Source: Kangiella sp. TOML190
Lineage (GTDB): Bacteria > Pseudomonadota > Gammaproteobacteria > Enterobacterales > Kangiellaceae
Reading direction: 5' to 3'
Length of the DNA: 64,000 nucleotides
Assembly: GCF_023706045.1 (NCBI RefSeq)
Contig: NZ_BQYL01000001.1
Coordinates: forward strand, 2,276,001 to 2,340,000
This document shows, piece by piece, positions 21,579-30,408 of this stretch. Made by a program: the position numbers and the translations under genes. Position 1 is the first letter of the stretch, and each line of letters starts with the position of its first letter. A model generated the notes under the pieces. That model was not told where the DNA came from. It did not search any database and saw only the letters and a list, made by a program, of their open reading frames with translations.

Positions 21579-24500
21579 ATGCTGCCTGAGTTACACATAC
21601 CGCAACCAGAGATTAAAAACAAAACCAACTATGTGAATTATTGGTCAGGGCTAGCTGGCTCCAGTCGTGCTTTGGCGATTGCCCAATTAGCGGCAGACAG
21701 TGAAAACCCTTTGCTGGTGATGGTTGAAGACGTTCACGACTTGTGGCTACTGCAAAAAGAACTGGCCTACTTTCTAAAAACCGTTAGCGATCATGAGATC
21801 CCTTTATTGGTGTTCCCCGATTGGGAAACCCTACCCTACGATAATTTTTCGCCGCACCAAGACATTATCTCGCAACGTTTATTGAGTCTTTATCAACTAC
21901 CGCGACTCAAACAAGGGATCGTTTTAATCTCTGTCAATAGTTTACTGTTACGCTTGCCGCCTAAAGCCTATATTGAGCAAAACAGCCTAATGTTGCATGC
22001 CGGCCAAGCGCTGGATATACATGAGGTTCGCAGCTTATTTGAGCAAGCGGGCTATCAAGCAGTAAATCAGGTATTCTCGCATGGCGAATTTGCCGTACGC
22101 GGCTCTATCTTGGATCTGTTCCCCATGGGCTCGGAAAAGCCTTTGCGAATTGACTTTTTCGACGATGAAATCGACACTATCCGCTATTTTGATCCCGAAT
22201 CGCAACTCTCCAATCAGCAATTAAATAAATTCGAGCTTTTACCCGCCAAAGAGTTTCCAACGGGTGACGATGCGATTGCCCTTTTTCGGCAAAATTTTCG
22301 GGCGGAATTTGAAGTAAACTTACAAAATGTCTGGCTCTATCAAGAAGTTTCTAATGGCGCAACGCCCGCTGGGATCGAATATTATTTACCTTTATATTTC
22401 AATGAACTAAATAACTTCTTCGATTATTTGCCAGAACAAAGTGTTTGTCTCAGTTTAAGCGACTTTGGCGCAGGACTAACTAACTTTTGGCATGAAATCA
22501 CAGAACGCTATGAGCAGCGTCGGCACGATGTAGAAAGACCGATTCTAGCGCCCAATCGACTGTATTTATCGGTCGAAGAACTCAATCAACAATTGAAAAA
22601 TCAGCTACGGATCCATCTCGCAGCGTCCAAAGTTGCCGATCAGTTAGAAGCTGCATTAATTGCAGCTCCGATCCCAGATTTAACTATCGAACACAAAGCC
22701 AAGGATCCTTTAGCCAAACTACGCTCTTTTTTCAACCATTGGCAAGGTACAACCTTTATCGCCAGCGAATCTGCTGGCCGCCGCGAAGCCTTAAAAGAAT
22801 TGTTGGCACGGCATAATATCAAGACCACTGCTATAAACTCTTTAAACGAATTGGCAACACTTGAGCCTAAGCAAGTGGCTATTGGGGTTGCTCCTTTAAC
22901 TGCGGGTTTTGCCTACCAAAATATCGCCATCATTACCGAAAATGAATTGTTTGGCGAACAGGTGTTACAAAAACGCCGTCGCGAAGCAAAACAAAGCCCG
23001 CAAGCAGAAGACGTTATACGCAACCTCGCTGAGCTTAAGGAAGGCGATCCGGTGGTGCATTACGAGCAAGGCATCGGTCGCTATCGTGGTATGGTTAAGC
23101 TTAATTCGGGTGATATTGAAGCTGAATATCTAATGCTTGAGTATTCGGGTGGCGATAAATTTTATTTACCAGTGCAATCGTTGCACCTGATCAGCCGCTA
23201 CTCTGGCTCCAACCCCGAATTAGCGCCTTGGCATAAATTAGGTACCGATTCTTGGGATAAAGCCAAGAAAAAAGCTGCCGAGCGTGCTCGCGATGTGGCT
23301 GCGGAACTGCTCGATGTGTATGCTCGCCGCGCGGCAAAAGAAGGCATTGCTTACACTATGGATGAGGCGGATTACCATCGCTTTGCTGCCGAATTTCGCT
23401 TCGAAGAAACCGCCGATCAAACCACCAGTATTAACTCTGTCATTCGCGATATGACTTCGCCACAACCAATGGATCGCTTAGTGTGTGGCGATGTTGGTTT
23501 TGGTAAAACCGAAGTGGCATTACGCGCCGCATACGTGACAGCACAAGCCGGTAAACAAGTTGCAGTTTTAGTTCCAACCACTTTGTTAGCGCAACAGCAC
23601 TTTGAAACCTTCGCTGATCGTTTTGCCGACTGGCCGATAAAAGTGGCGCAGCTATCGCGCTTTGCAGGCGCCAAAGAAACCAAGCAAACTCTCGCCGGCC
23701 TTAAAGCGGGCACAGTGGATATAGTAGTCGGAACTCATAAACTGATTCAGGGCGATATTGAGTTTAAACGCTTGGGGCTTTTAATTATTGACGAAGAGCA
23801 CCGCTTTGGAGTTAGGCAAAAAGAACAACTAAAAAAATACCGTTCAGAAGTGGATATTTTAACCTTAACGGCGACTCCTATTCCGCGCACCTTGAATATG
23901 TCGATGTCGGGAATGCGCGATCTGTCGATTATCGCAACCCCGCCTGCGAAAAGGCTGTCAGTTAAAACTTTCGTGCGCGAATACAATAAACCGCTGATCA
24001 GAGAAGCGATCTTAAGGGAAACCTTACGCGGTGGTCAGGTCTATTTCTTACATAATTCGGTGGAATCTATCGAACGCGCGGCACATGAGCTACAAGAACT
24101 GTTACCCGAAGCGCGGATCCAATTTGCCCATGGCCAGATGCGCGAAACCCAACTGGAACAAGTGATGCGTGACTTTTATCATCAGCGTTTTAATGTTTTG
24201 GTTTGCACCACCATCGTCGAAACTGGTATCGATAATCCCAATGCTAATACCATGATTATTGAACGGGCCGATAAATTTGGTTTGGCGCAACTGCACCAGC
24301 TTAGAGGCCGCGTGGGTCGCTCGCATCATCAAGCTTATGCCTACCTATTAACTCCAGCCGAGCGCAAAATTACTCGCGATGCCGAAAAGCGTCTCGAGGC
24401 TATTTCGCAACTCGAAGATTTAGGCGCTGGCTTTACCCTAGCCACCCACGACTTAGAAATTCGCGGCGCAGGCGAACTGCTGGGCGACGAGCAATCGGGA

Positions 24501-25037
24501 CAAATGCAGGCGGTAGGTTTTAACCTATATATGGATATGCTCGAGTCGGCGGTTAAAGCCTTAAAAGAAGGCAAAGAGCCAAGTTTACAGCAATCCCTAA
24601 AACAAAAAACCGAAATCGACTTAGGCGTTGCCGCGCTTATTCCTGATGATTATGTAGGCGATGTCGCCACCCGCTTATCGCTGTATAAACGCATCGCCAA
24701 TGCCGAGTCAATCGACAAGCTAGAAGCGCTAAAAGTTGAATTTATCGATCGTTTTGGCTTATTACCCGATCCCTTAAAAAATCTCTTCGATGTAAGCACA
24801 TTAGCTATCGAAGTTGCTGATTTTGGGATCTCGAAAATCGATCTGGTTAAGTCCGGCGTACGCATTGCCTTTAGCCAAGACACCAAGGTCGATCCAAGTA
24901 AATTGATTCGATTAATACAAATGAATCCCGCGCTGTATCGTTTTGAGAATAATGTGGTCTTAAAAATATTGACCGAGCAAGAGGAACTTGAACCTTTATT
25001 AAAAATGATCCAACTTGTAGTGGAAAAAATTCGCTAA
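21579..25037 (+). CDS. mfd: Transcription-repair coupling factor
   Basis: Mfd displaces stalled RNA polymerase and recruits UvrA to damage. The 1152-residue protein has the UvrB-homology N terminus, the RNA polymerase-interacting CarD-like domain (GDPVVHYEQGIGRYRGM, about residue 485), and a RecG-like translocase. The translocase shows Walker A GDVGFGKTEVALRAA (about residue 638), DEEH Walker B in IDEEHRFGVRQKE, and TATPIPRTLNMSMSG. The C-terminal TRCF domain follows. Normal length (E. coli 1148), intact. csiV follows, as in many gammaproteobacteria. Confidence 0.97.
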   Translation: MLPELHIPQPEIKNKTNYVNYWSGLAGSSRALAIAQLAADSENPLLVMVEDVHDLWLLQKELAYFLKTVSDHEIPLLVFPDWETLPYDNFSPHQDIISQRLLSLYQLPRLKQGIVLISVNSLLLRLPPKAYIEQNSLMLHAGQALDIHEVRSLFEQAGYQAVNQVFSHGEFAVRGSILDLFPMGSEKPLRIDFFDDEIDTIRYFDPESQLSNQQLNKFELLPAKEFPTGDDAIALFRQNFRAEFEVNLQNVWLYQEVSNGATPAGIEYYLPLYFNELNNFFDYLPEQSVCLSLSDFGAGLTNFWHEITERYEQRRHDVERPILAPNRLYLSVEELNQQLKNQLRIHLAASKVADQLEAALIAAPIPDLTIEHKAKDPLAKLRSFFNHWQGTTFIASESAGRREALKELLARHNIKTTAINSLNELATLEPKQVAIGVAPLTAGFAYQNIAIITENELFGEQVLQKRRREAKQSPQAEDVIRNLAELKEGDPVVHYEQGIGRYRGMVKLNSGDIEAEYLMLEYSGGDKFYLPVQSLHLISRYSGSNPELAPWHKLGTDSWDKAKKKAAERARDVAAELLDVYARRAAKEGIAYTMDEADYHRFAAEFRFEETADQTTSINSVIRDMTSPQPMDRLVCGDVGFGKTEVALRAAYVTAQAGKQVAVLVPTTLLAQQHFETFADRFADWPIKVAQLSRFAGAKETKQTLAGLKAGTVDIVVGTHKLIQGDIEFKRLGLLIIDEEHRFGVRQKEQLKKYRSEVDILTLTATPIPRTLNMSMSGMRDLSIIATPPAKRLSVKTFVREYNKPLIREAILRETLRGGQVYFLHNSVESIERAAHELQELLPEARIQFAHGQMRETQLEQVMRDFYHQRFNVLVCTTIVETGIDNPNANTMIIERADKFGLAQLHQLRGRVGRSHHQAYAYLLTPAERKITRDAEKRLEAISQLEDLGAGFTLATHDLEIRGAGELLGDEQSGQMQAVGFNLYMDMLESAVKALKEGKEPSLQQSLKQKTEIDLGVAALIPDDYVGDVATRLSLYKRIANAESIDKLEALKVEFIDRFGLLPDPLKNLFDVSTLAIEVADFGISKIDLVKSGVRIAFSQDTKVDPSKLIRLIQMNPALYRFENNVVLKILTEQEELEPLLKMIQLVVEKIR

Positions 25038-25154
25038 ATACCGATTGGATTAAGGCCAAAAGTCAAGACTAGCCATTTTTGTTAAGCGTGCTACACTTTG
25101 TCTTTTCGGATGGGCTGTTTCATATAGGCTATTGCAAATGGCTATGACACGATT

Positions 25155-25850
25155 ATGACAAAAATAAAAGCACTAACGATTTCTATAACTTTGGCGGCAT
25201 TGTTGCTGCTCACCGCCCTGCCTGTGGCAAAAGCGCAAACCATTTTCAATGTGGAACTGGTGCTATTTAAGCGACTCGATGCTACCGGCCAATTTAATTA
25301 TTTAGCGAAAGAACAACTAAGCGACTATAACCTCGAGTTGGAGCAAGAATACTCTTTGGTAAACCCGGTCTTATTGCCTGATGGTTTTAGCCCTTTGAAA
25401 CGCCAAGAACATCGTATGGAAGGGGTTTATAATCGCCTAAAATCAAGTGCCAATATGCGCCCTTTATTGCACCTAGCCTGGCGACAACCTCTCAACGATA
25501 AAGAGCAAACGCCTTGGCTGTTTTTCTCGGTAGGAGATGATCCTGAGAAAAAGGGTTTACAAGAGTTTATGGGCAATATTCGCTTTAGCCGCAATGAAGG
25601 CTTGTTGGTCGAAAGTTCAGTGCTAGGTTTTAAAGCTGCCGATCCAAACATTCTGACCGAAGGCGACATGCTTGAAGGAAACAGCTCGCAAGCTCCAGAA
25701 GCCTTAGCGGGTTATTTTATGTTATCGGAAAATCGTAAAATTAAAATCAACAAGCTGAATTATTTCGATCATCCAACCATGGGGCTACTGCTTAAAGTGA
25801 CTCCCTATCAAGCCTCACTTGCTGAGCAAGACGCGCTTGAAGCCGAATAA
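25155..25850 (+). CDS. csiV: CsiV family protein, exported
   Basis: A 231-residue protein with a signal peptide (cleavage near VAKAQ, residue 28), then FNVELVLFKR and the family-typical LLHLAWRQP and FDHPTMGLLLKVTPY segments. CsiV was described in Vibrio as a peptidoglycan-binding partner of outer-membrane lipoprotein LpoA, acting on the penicillin-binding protein PBP1A. The mfd-csiV order is the same here. Whether an LpoA partner exists cannot be seen in this window. Confidence 0.8.
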   Translation: MTKIKALTISITLAALLLLTALPVAKAQTIFNVELVLFKRLDATGQFNYLAKEQLSDYNLELEQEYSLVNPVLLPDGFSPLKRQEHRMEGVYNRLKSSANMRPLLHLAWRQPLNDKEQTPWLFFSVGDDPEKKGLQEFMGNIRFSRNEGLLVESSVLGFKAADPNILTEGDMLEGNSSQAPEALAGYFMLSENRKIKINKLNYFDHPTMGLLLKVTPYQASLAEQDALEAE

Positions 25851-25888
25851 AATAAAGGCCGAAGCAAAGAAACAAACTAGGAACCAAT

Positions 25889-27028
25889 ATGAGTAATATT
25901 ATTGTTTTAGGTGCGGGAATGGTCGGTAGCGTGATGGCGCGTGACTTGTCGGAAAAACATGACGTGACCATTGCCGATATCAATAAACTTACCCTAAAAG
26001 CCCTAAAAAAACGTCTTACCCAAGTCAACACCTTGGAACTTGACAGCACCAACCTTGAAGCACTGAAAAGTGCAATCGAACCATTTGATATGGTGGTTTG
26101 CGGCGTTCCAGGGCATCTCGGCTTTGTGACCCTTAAGAATATTATTGAAGCTGGCAAAAGCGTGGTGGATATTTCTTTTGCCCCAGAAAATTGCTTGGAG
26201 CTGGATTATTTGGCCAAAAAACATGACGTCACCGCGGTTATTGATTGCGGCGTGGCACCGGGTATGGATAACCTCTTATTAGGCTTCCATAAAACCCGCA
26301 TGGAAATAGACCATTTTGAATGTCTGGTCGGTGGCCTACCGAAAGAGCGCCGCCGTCCTTTTGAATATAAAGCCTCTTTTTCACCAATCGATGTGATCGA
26401 AGAATATATGCGCCCTGCCCGTTTTATTGCGCATGGGCGCACCGTAACCCGCGAGCCATTAAGCGATCGTGAGCTGGTGGAATTCGATAAAATTGGAACT
26501 TTAGAAGCCTTTAATACCGATGGCCTGCGCAGTTTGATGTTTACCATGAAAGACATTCCTAACATGAAGGAAAAAACCCTGCGCTATCCGGGCCATGTGG
26601 AATCAATCCGCACCCTAAAAGCCAGCGGTTTTTTCGATAAAGAGCCGATTCAGGTTAATGGCATGGAAATATCACCGCTAGAATTCACTTCAAAAGTGCT
26701 GATTAACGAATGGAAACTCAAACCCAAAGAAGAAGAATTTACCATTATGCGGGTGACCATTCGCGGCCAAGAAGGTGGCAAGCAAAAAGAATACATCTAC
26801 GAGCTATACGACGAATACGATAAGGTTAAACACGAAACTTCCATGGCTCGCACCACTGGCTTTACCGCCACCGCGGTTACTCAACTGTTGCTGCGCGGCA
26901 AGTTCGACAAAAAAGGCGTCTTTGCGCCGGAACATATTGGCGGTCATGCCGATTGTTGCAAAACCGTGATTGACTATCTGGAAGAACGTCGGGTACGGTA
27001 TCGGCTAGACGAAAACACCTTAAGCTAA
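25889..27028 (+). CDS. Saccharopine dehydrogenase-family oxidoreductase (possible L-lysine 6-dehydrogenase)
   Basis: A 379-residue NAD(P)-dependent enzyme with a Rossmann motif GAGMVGS at residues 8-14 and the two-domain saccharopine dehydrogenase fold (CGVAPGMDNLLLG, C-terminal Zn-free catalytic domain). In the same region there is an aldehyde dehydrogenase of the aminoadipate-semialdehyde type (28781). Lysine 6-dehydrogenases of similar length belong to this family, and with that aldehyde dehydrogenase would convert lysine to 2-aminoadipate. That pairing is inference from context; saccharopine reductase or another substrate remains possible. It is followed by a small EF-hand gene after 49 bases. 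Confidence 0.8.
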   Translation: MSNIIVLGAGMVGSVMARDLSEKHDVTIADINKLTLKALKKRLTQVNTLELDSTNLEALKSAIEPFDMVVCGVPGHLGFVTLKNIIEAGKSVVDISFAPENCLELDYLAKKHDVTAVIDCGVAPGMDNLLLGFHKTRMEIDHFECLVGGLPKERRRPFEYKASFSPIDVIEEYMRPARFIAHGRTVTREPLSDRELVEFDKIGTLEAFNTDGLRSLMFTMKDIPNMKEKTLRYPGHVESIRTLKASGFFDKEPIQVNGMEISPLEFTSKVLINEWKLKPKEEEFTIMRVTIRGQEGGKQKEYIYELYDEYDKVKHETSMARTTGFTATAVTQLLLRGKFDKKGVFAPEHIGGHADCCKTVIDYLEERRVRYRLDENTLS

Positions 27029-27077
27029 GCCAACCATTATTGAACCGCGAATTTATCAAAATTTAAAAGAGAGACTC

Positions 27078-27317
27078 ATGAAACCACTAACCGAAAAACA
27101 CATCGCCGAAGTTAAAGAAAGCTTTGCCTTTTTTGACCGTGATAATAATGGCGAAATCGACGTTGAAGAGTTTGAAAAACTGCTAAAAGTATTAAGCCCC
27201 GACGCCACCGAAGCGCAAGCCCAACGCGGCTTTGAATTGATCGACGAAAACAACGACGGCCATATCGACTTTGACGAATTTTTAGAATGGTGGCAAACCT
27301 GCTGGTGGGAGTTTTAG
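27078..27317 (+). CDS. Small EF-hand calcium-binding protein
   Basis: A 79-residue protein made of two canonical EF-hands. The loops are DRDNNGEIDVEE (residues 16-27) and DENNDGHIDFDE (residues 55-66), each with Asp/Asn at 1, 3, 5, Gly at 6, hydrophobic at 8 and Glu at 12. It has no signal peptide, so it would act in the cytoplasm, in the manner of calerythrin- or calmodulin-like bacterial proteins. No target is known. It has an AGAGAG-type ribosome site and follows the lysine-dehydrogenase-like gene on the same strand. Confidence 0.85.
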   Translation: MKPLTEKHIAEVKESFAFFDRDNNGEIDVEEFEKLLKVLSPDATEAQAQRGFELIDENNDGHIDFDEFLEWWQTCWWEF

Positions 27318-27557
27318 AGTTACTTCGATGGAGAAAAGGTATTTGTTAGGGCTTATATTTCACTCTAACCTAGGTTAAATGAGACAGAACTAAAAAATAG
27401 ATCTGTCCCCTTTTATGTTTTCTAAAAAACAGAGCTACTTCACAAAAGCACTTCTAGCTTGTTGTTTATAGAGTATTTATATGTTAGTTTTTTTCTGCCT
27501 TGTGCTTCTCCAAGGCAATAACAATAAATTTAAGGAATTACTTGTACCAATAGTTGT
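27318..27557. other. Intergenic stretch, AT-rich, without a gene
   Basis: Apart from the REP-like scrap at 27383-27407 I see no gene here. The sequence becomes noticeably more AT-rich from here to about 28500 than its flanks, consistent with an accessory insertion between the EF-hand gene and the aldehyde dehydrogenase. Confidence 0.5.
27383..27407. repeat. REP-like scrap with GACAGA/TCTGTC arms
   Basis: The segment has inverted arms GACAGA and TCTGTC, an A-rich centre and the run AGATCTGTCCCC just after. Solitary sequences of this kind (a GGGGACAGATCTATTTTT core on the other strand) are known from gammaproteobacterial intergenic regions near REP-associated tyrosine transposases. No transposase gene is near, and the match is from memory, so it is provisional. 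Confidence 0.4.
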
Positions 27558-27656
27558 GTGATTACAGTATACCCTGACGGCACAACAAAAATAGAAGACT
27601 GTTGTGGCGGAAGAGTAGAGTCCGTTACCTACGGACCACATGAAGAAGAAAAATAA
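27558..27656 (+). CDS. Possible 32-residue protein with a Cys-Cys-Gly-Gly motif
   Basis: A GTG at 27558 opens a 32-codon frame ending at a TAA (27654-27656), with ITVYPDGTTKIEDCCGGRVES in outline; the frame is also open for 5 codons upstream (CTNSC). No good ribosome site and no ATG are visible, so it may be a remnant. The CCGG and a DGTTKIED stretch give it a protein-like look, but it is too short to place. Confidence 0.25.
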   Translation: MITVYPDGTTKIEDCCGGRVESVTYGPHEEEK

Positions 27657-27680
27657 TTAGAAAATATTACTTTCCAAATT

Positions 27681-27709
27681 GAAACTTCCCGCTTCCTTAG
27701 GGGAGTTTC
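27681..27709. terminator. Hairpin upstream of the unknown gene at 27735
   Basis: GAAACTTCCC - 9 bases - GGGGAGTTTC forms a 10-bp stem with one G-T wobble. There is no T-run on either side, so it is a weak terminator or an RNA structure between the small ORF and the gene at 27735. Confidence 0.4.
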
Positions 27710-27734
27710 AGCAATATAATATCTAGGATATCAT

Positions 27735-28447
27735 ATGAAAAAAAATATTGTAATAGCTATTTTAGCAATTTCTTTGTCAACTTTGATTATATACTATTTC
27801 ACTAGCGATAAAGACAGTTCAAGCCTTTCATCAAACCACATCAGCCATAAAAAAGTATCAAAGCAAAACTTATCATCAAATGACCACTCTATCACTCGTG
27901 ATGACGATGAAAAAAAAACACCAACCTGAATCATCACAGTTCTGAAAGTGAAGCTGGTCATACACATGGAACACAAAAGTTTGAGATATGTGAATACGAC
28001 CACAATAACATTTGCAAATTAAAAACCAATAAAAATATAGCCACTTTCGTCATCGATCCCCATAGCAATACACTTAGTGTTAAAAAGGCAAATACCGTTA
28101 TTAATAGCTCTAACTTTTATGACATGCTTACATCCCAAGCAGCTAATTTTGGCAGTGATGAAAGCATTCAACTTCAAAACACTTTTAATAATCAAGTTTG
28201 GGAAACGATAACGGCCACGCAATCAGAGTTAGCGATGGACAACCGAGGCGTACTTTGTAGTAATGCCATGTGTGGTTTTAATGTAACCTATAATAAAGTT
28301 GACAGCTGGCAAACTTTCTACAAAGAATTTGTAAGTAATAATGTATCACTAGGAAATCTCTTTGTGTCCATTCAAAGTGATGGTCATCAAAAACATACTA
28401 GGTTTTTGTTTTTCCCTGGCAATAACTCCCCTGTGATAAAAGACTAA
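27735..28447 (+). pseudogene. Membrane-anchored protein of unknown function, frameshifted at a run of nine A
   Basis: Two frames give one continuous protein of about 237 residues. The first (27735-27929) has a hydrophobic N-terminal anchor (NIVIAILAISLSTLIIYYF) and a Lys/Asp-rich linker ending DDDEKK. Then an A-run at 27910-27918 changes phase by -1. The next frame runs on as NTNLNHHSSESEAGHTHG and ends at 28447 with VIKD. The second part holds a Cys-rich core (FEICEYDHNNICKLK; CSNAMCGFNVTYNK). I do not recognise the family. The start follows AGGA by eight bases. A true frameshift, transcriptional slippage on A9, or an under-called homopolymer are all possible; as in ileS, one extra A would restore the frame. 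It is AT-rich and unlike its neighbours, suggesting it was acquired. Confidence 0.45.
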
Positions 28448-28780
28448 GAGTGATGAGGTACGGTTTGATTTACCGTACCTCATATAAGTTAAAAGTTAAC
28501 ACATTTTCGTCCCCGTAAGATCATCCGGCCAGAATGGCATAGAAATTGAACAGTGAATAACTTTTCCTAATCCAAAAAGCTAACAGCAATAGCTTTGCTT
28601 GGCAACTTCTCCGACCAGCCGCAAAACTGCCTATTTCTTAGCCACAAAGCCTAAAATTCACTGGCGAAAAAGCGCCTCTGGTGGTATGGTAGCGCCGCAT
28701 ATTATTTCAGGGCAATTTGCCATTATTTTTAGGCATTTATCATCCTTTTGCCCTACTTTAATCAATTTTAGAGGTTTTCT
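28448..28780. other. Gap between unknown gene and aldehyde dehydrogenase
   Basis: It contains a strong 12-bp hairpin at 28453-28483 (terminator-like, no T-run) and no gene. A TTCACT...TATGGT pair around 28657-28690 could be the promoter of the aldehyde dehydrogenase gene, but is weak. Nothing else is seen. Confidence 0.5.
28453..28483 (+). terminator. 12-bp perfect inverted repeat after the unknown gene
   Basis: ATGAGGTACGGT - 7 bases - ACCGTACCTCAT. The stem is long and perfect but is followed by ATAAG, not a T-run. It starts six bases past the TAA of the gene at 27735. Confidence 0.5.
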
Positions 28781-30301
28781 ATGGATTTCTTAAAAGAGCT
28801 AGGCATTCAAGATATCAATCAATCGGCGAGCTGGGGCCAAGGTTACACCGACACTCAAGACGCGGGCATTATTGAATCTTATAACCCTGCTACTGGCGAA
28901 TTAATCGCGAAAGTTTACGCAAGCTCGGCCACCGACTACGAAAAAGTGATGACCGAAGCCGAGGCAGCATTCGCCGAGTGGAGAAGAGTCCCTGCCCCAT
29001 TGCGTGGTGAATTAGTTCGTAAAATTGGCGATGCCCTTAGAAAACATAAAGACGCTTTAGGTAGCTTGGTGGCTGCTGAAATGGGCAAAATCAAAGCCGA
29101 AGGCGATGGCGAAGTTCAAGAAATGATCGATATGGCGGATTTCGCCGTTGGCCAAGGCCGTATGCTTTACGGTAAAACCATGCACTCGGAGCGCCCAGAG
29201 CATCGTATGTACGAGCAGTGGCACCCGCTTGGGATCACTGGTGTTATGTCGGCTTTTAACTTCCCTGTAGCGGTTTGGTCTTGGAATGCGTTTATTGCGG
29301 CCATTTGTGGCAACACTACCGTTTGGAAACCGTCTCCAAAAACTCCTTTGTGCGCAATCGCTGTACAAAACATCTGTAACCAAGTTTTAGAAGCTGAAGG
29401 CCTTAAAGGCATTTTCGGCTTGTTTATCGATACGGATGAAAACCAACTTGCGAATAAATTTATCGAAGACACCCGCGTTAAAAAGATGTCATTCACAGGC
29501 TCTAGCGTAGTTGGTCGTATGGTTGGAGTTAAAGTTGCTGAGCGCATGGGGAAATGTTTGCTTGAGCTTTCGGGTAATAATGCGTTAATTGTTGACGAGA
29601 GCGCAGACTTAAACCTAGCAGTGCCGTCCATCGTATTCGGCTCGGTTGGTACTGGCGGTCAGCGCTGTACTACTACTCGCCGTTTAATCGTTCACCGCAG
29701 CCGTATGGACGAAGTGGTAAACGCTATCGTTAAAGGTTATGGCCAAGTAAAAATCGGCAATCCGTTAGATTCTGATACCTTAATGGGCCCACTAATCGAC
29801 GAGCAAGCGGTTCAAAACTTCGAAAACTCTGTCGCTAAAGCTAAAGAAGCCGGCGGCGAAGTTTTATTCGGTGGTAAACGCATCGATGGCCCTGGTCATT
29901 TCATTGAACCAACCATCATCAAAGCAGAAAACCACTGGGATGTTGTTCAATCTGAAACTTTCGCAGCGATTTTATACGTGATGCCATTCGATACCATCGA
30001 AGGAGCTATCGCCATGCAAAACCATTCAAAAGCCGGTCTTTCTTCGGCTATCTTCACTAACCATGTGCCTAACGCTGAGAAATTCTTGTCGTCTGTGGGC
30101 TCTGACTGCGGCATCGCTAACGTTAACATTGGCACTTCCGGTGCTGAGATTGGTGGCGCCTTCGGTGGCGAGAAAGAAACTGGCGGCGGTCGTGAAGCTG
30201 GCTCTGACGCTTGGAAAGCCTATATGCGTCGTCAGACCAACACCATTTTCTGGGGCGATACCCCAACCCTAGCGCAAGGCATTACTTTCGATCTAGGCTA
30301 A
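28781..30301 (+). CDS. amaB: Aldehyde dehydrogenase, ALDH7/antiquitin family (aminoadipate-semialdehyde dehydrogenase)
   Basis: A 506-residue NAD(P)-dependent aldehyde dehydrogenase of the antiquitin type. The catalytic Cys is in [12 protein letters not shown], the general-base Glu in LELSGNN, and the NAD loop in [10 protein letters not shown]. The ALDH7 marker [19 protein letters not shown] is present near the C terminus. ALDH7 enzymes oxidise 2-aminoadipate 6-semialdehyde to 2-aminoadipate in lysine catabolism, and the enzyme also acts on betaine and lipid aldehydes. The saccharopine/lysine-dehydrogenase-like gene upstream fits that role. The symbol follows the Pseudomonas lysine gene and is a family-level assignment. 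Confidence 0.87.
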   Translation: MDFLKELGIQDINQSASWGQGYTDTQDAGIIESYNPATGELIAKVYASSATDYEKVMTEAEAAFAEWRRVPAPLRGELVRKIGDALRKHKDALGSLVAAEMGKIKAEGDGEVQEMIDMADFAVGQGRMLYGKTMHSERPEHRMYEQWHPLGITGVMSAFNFPVAVWSWNAFIAAICGNTTVWKPSPKTPLCAIAVQNICNQVLEAEGLKGIFGLFIDTDENQLANKFIEDTRVKKMSFTGSSVVGRMVGVKVAERMGKCLLELSGNNALIVDESADLNLAVPSIVFGSVGTGGQRCTTTRRLIVHRSRMDEVVNAIVKGYGQVKIGNPLDSDTLMGPLIDEQAVQNFENSVAKAKEAGGEVLFGGKRIDGPGHFIEPTIIKAENHWDVVQSETFAAILYVMPFDTIEGAIAMQNHSKAGLSSAIFTNHVPNAEKFLSSVGSDCGIANVNIGTSGAEIGGAFGGEKETGGGREAGSDAWKAYMRRQTNTIFWGDTPTLAQGITFDLG

Positions 30302-30309
30302 TGTAATTT

Positions 30310-30338
30310 AGGCCACTGTTTGTTGTGGCCTCGTTTTT
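30310..30338 (+). terminator. Intrinsic terminator after the aldehyde dehydrogenase gene
   Basis: AGGCCAC - 8 bases - GTGGCCT, followed by CGTTTTT. It ends the aldehyde dehydrogenase transcript before leucine dehydrogenase. Confidence 0.85.
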
Positions 30339-30408
30339 AATAAAAATTTGTTCCAATGTTTTCAAGAACTTAAGTAATTAAGTTTAAGTTCTTAATAAGG
30401 AGAATAAT

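Noticed and set aside
23417-23713. Antisense ORFs inside mfd
   Set aside because: Shadow frames of a strongly coding gene, with no ribosome site or family similarity.
28124-28447. Independent gene starting at Met 28124
   Set aside because: The frame is open well upstream to the poly-A run and joins the 27735 frame into one protein.
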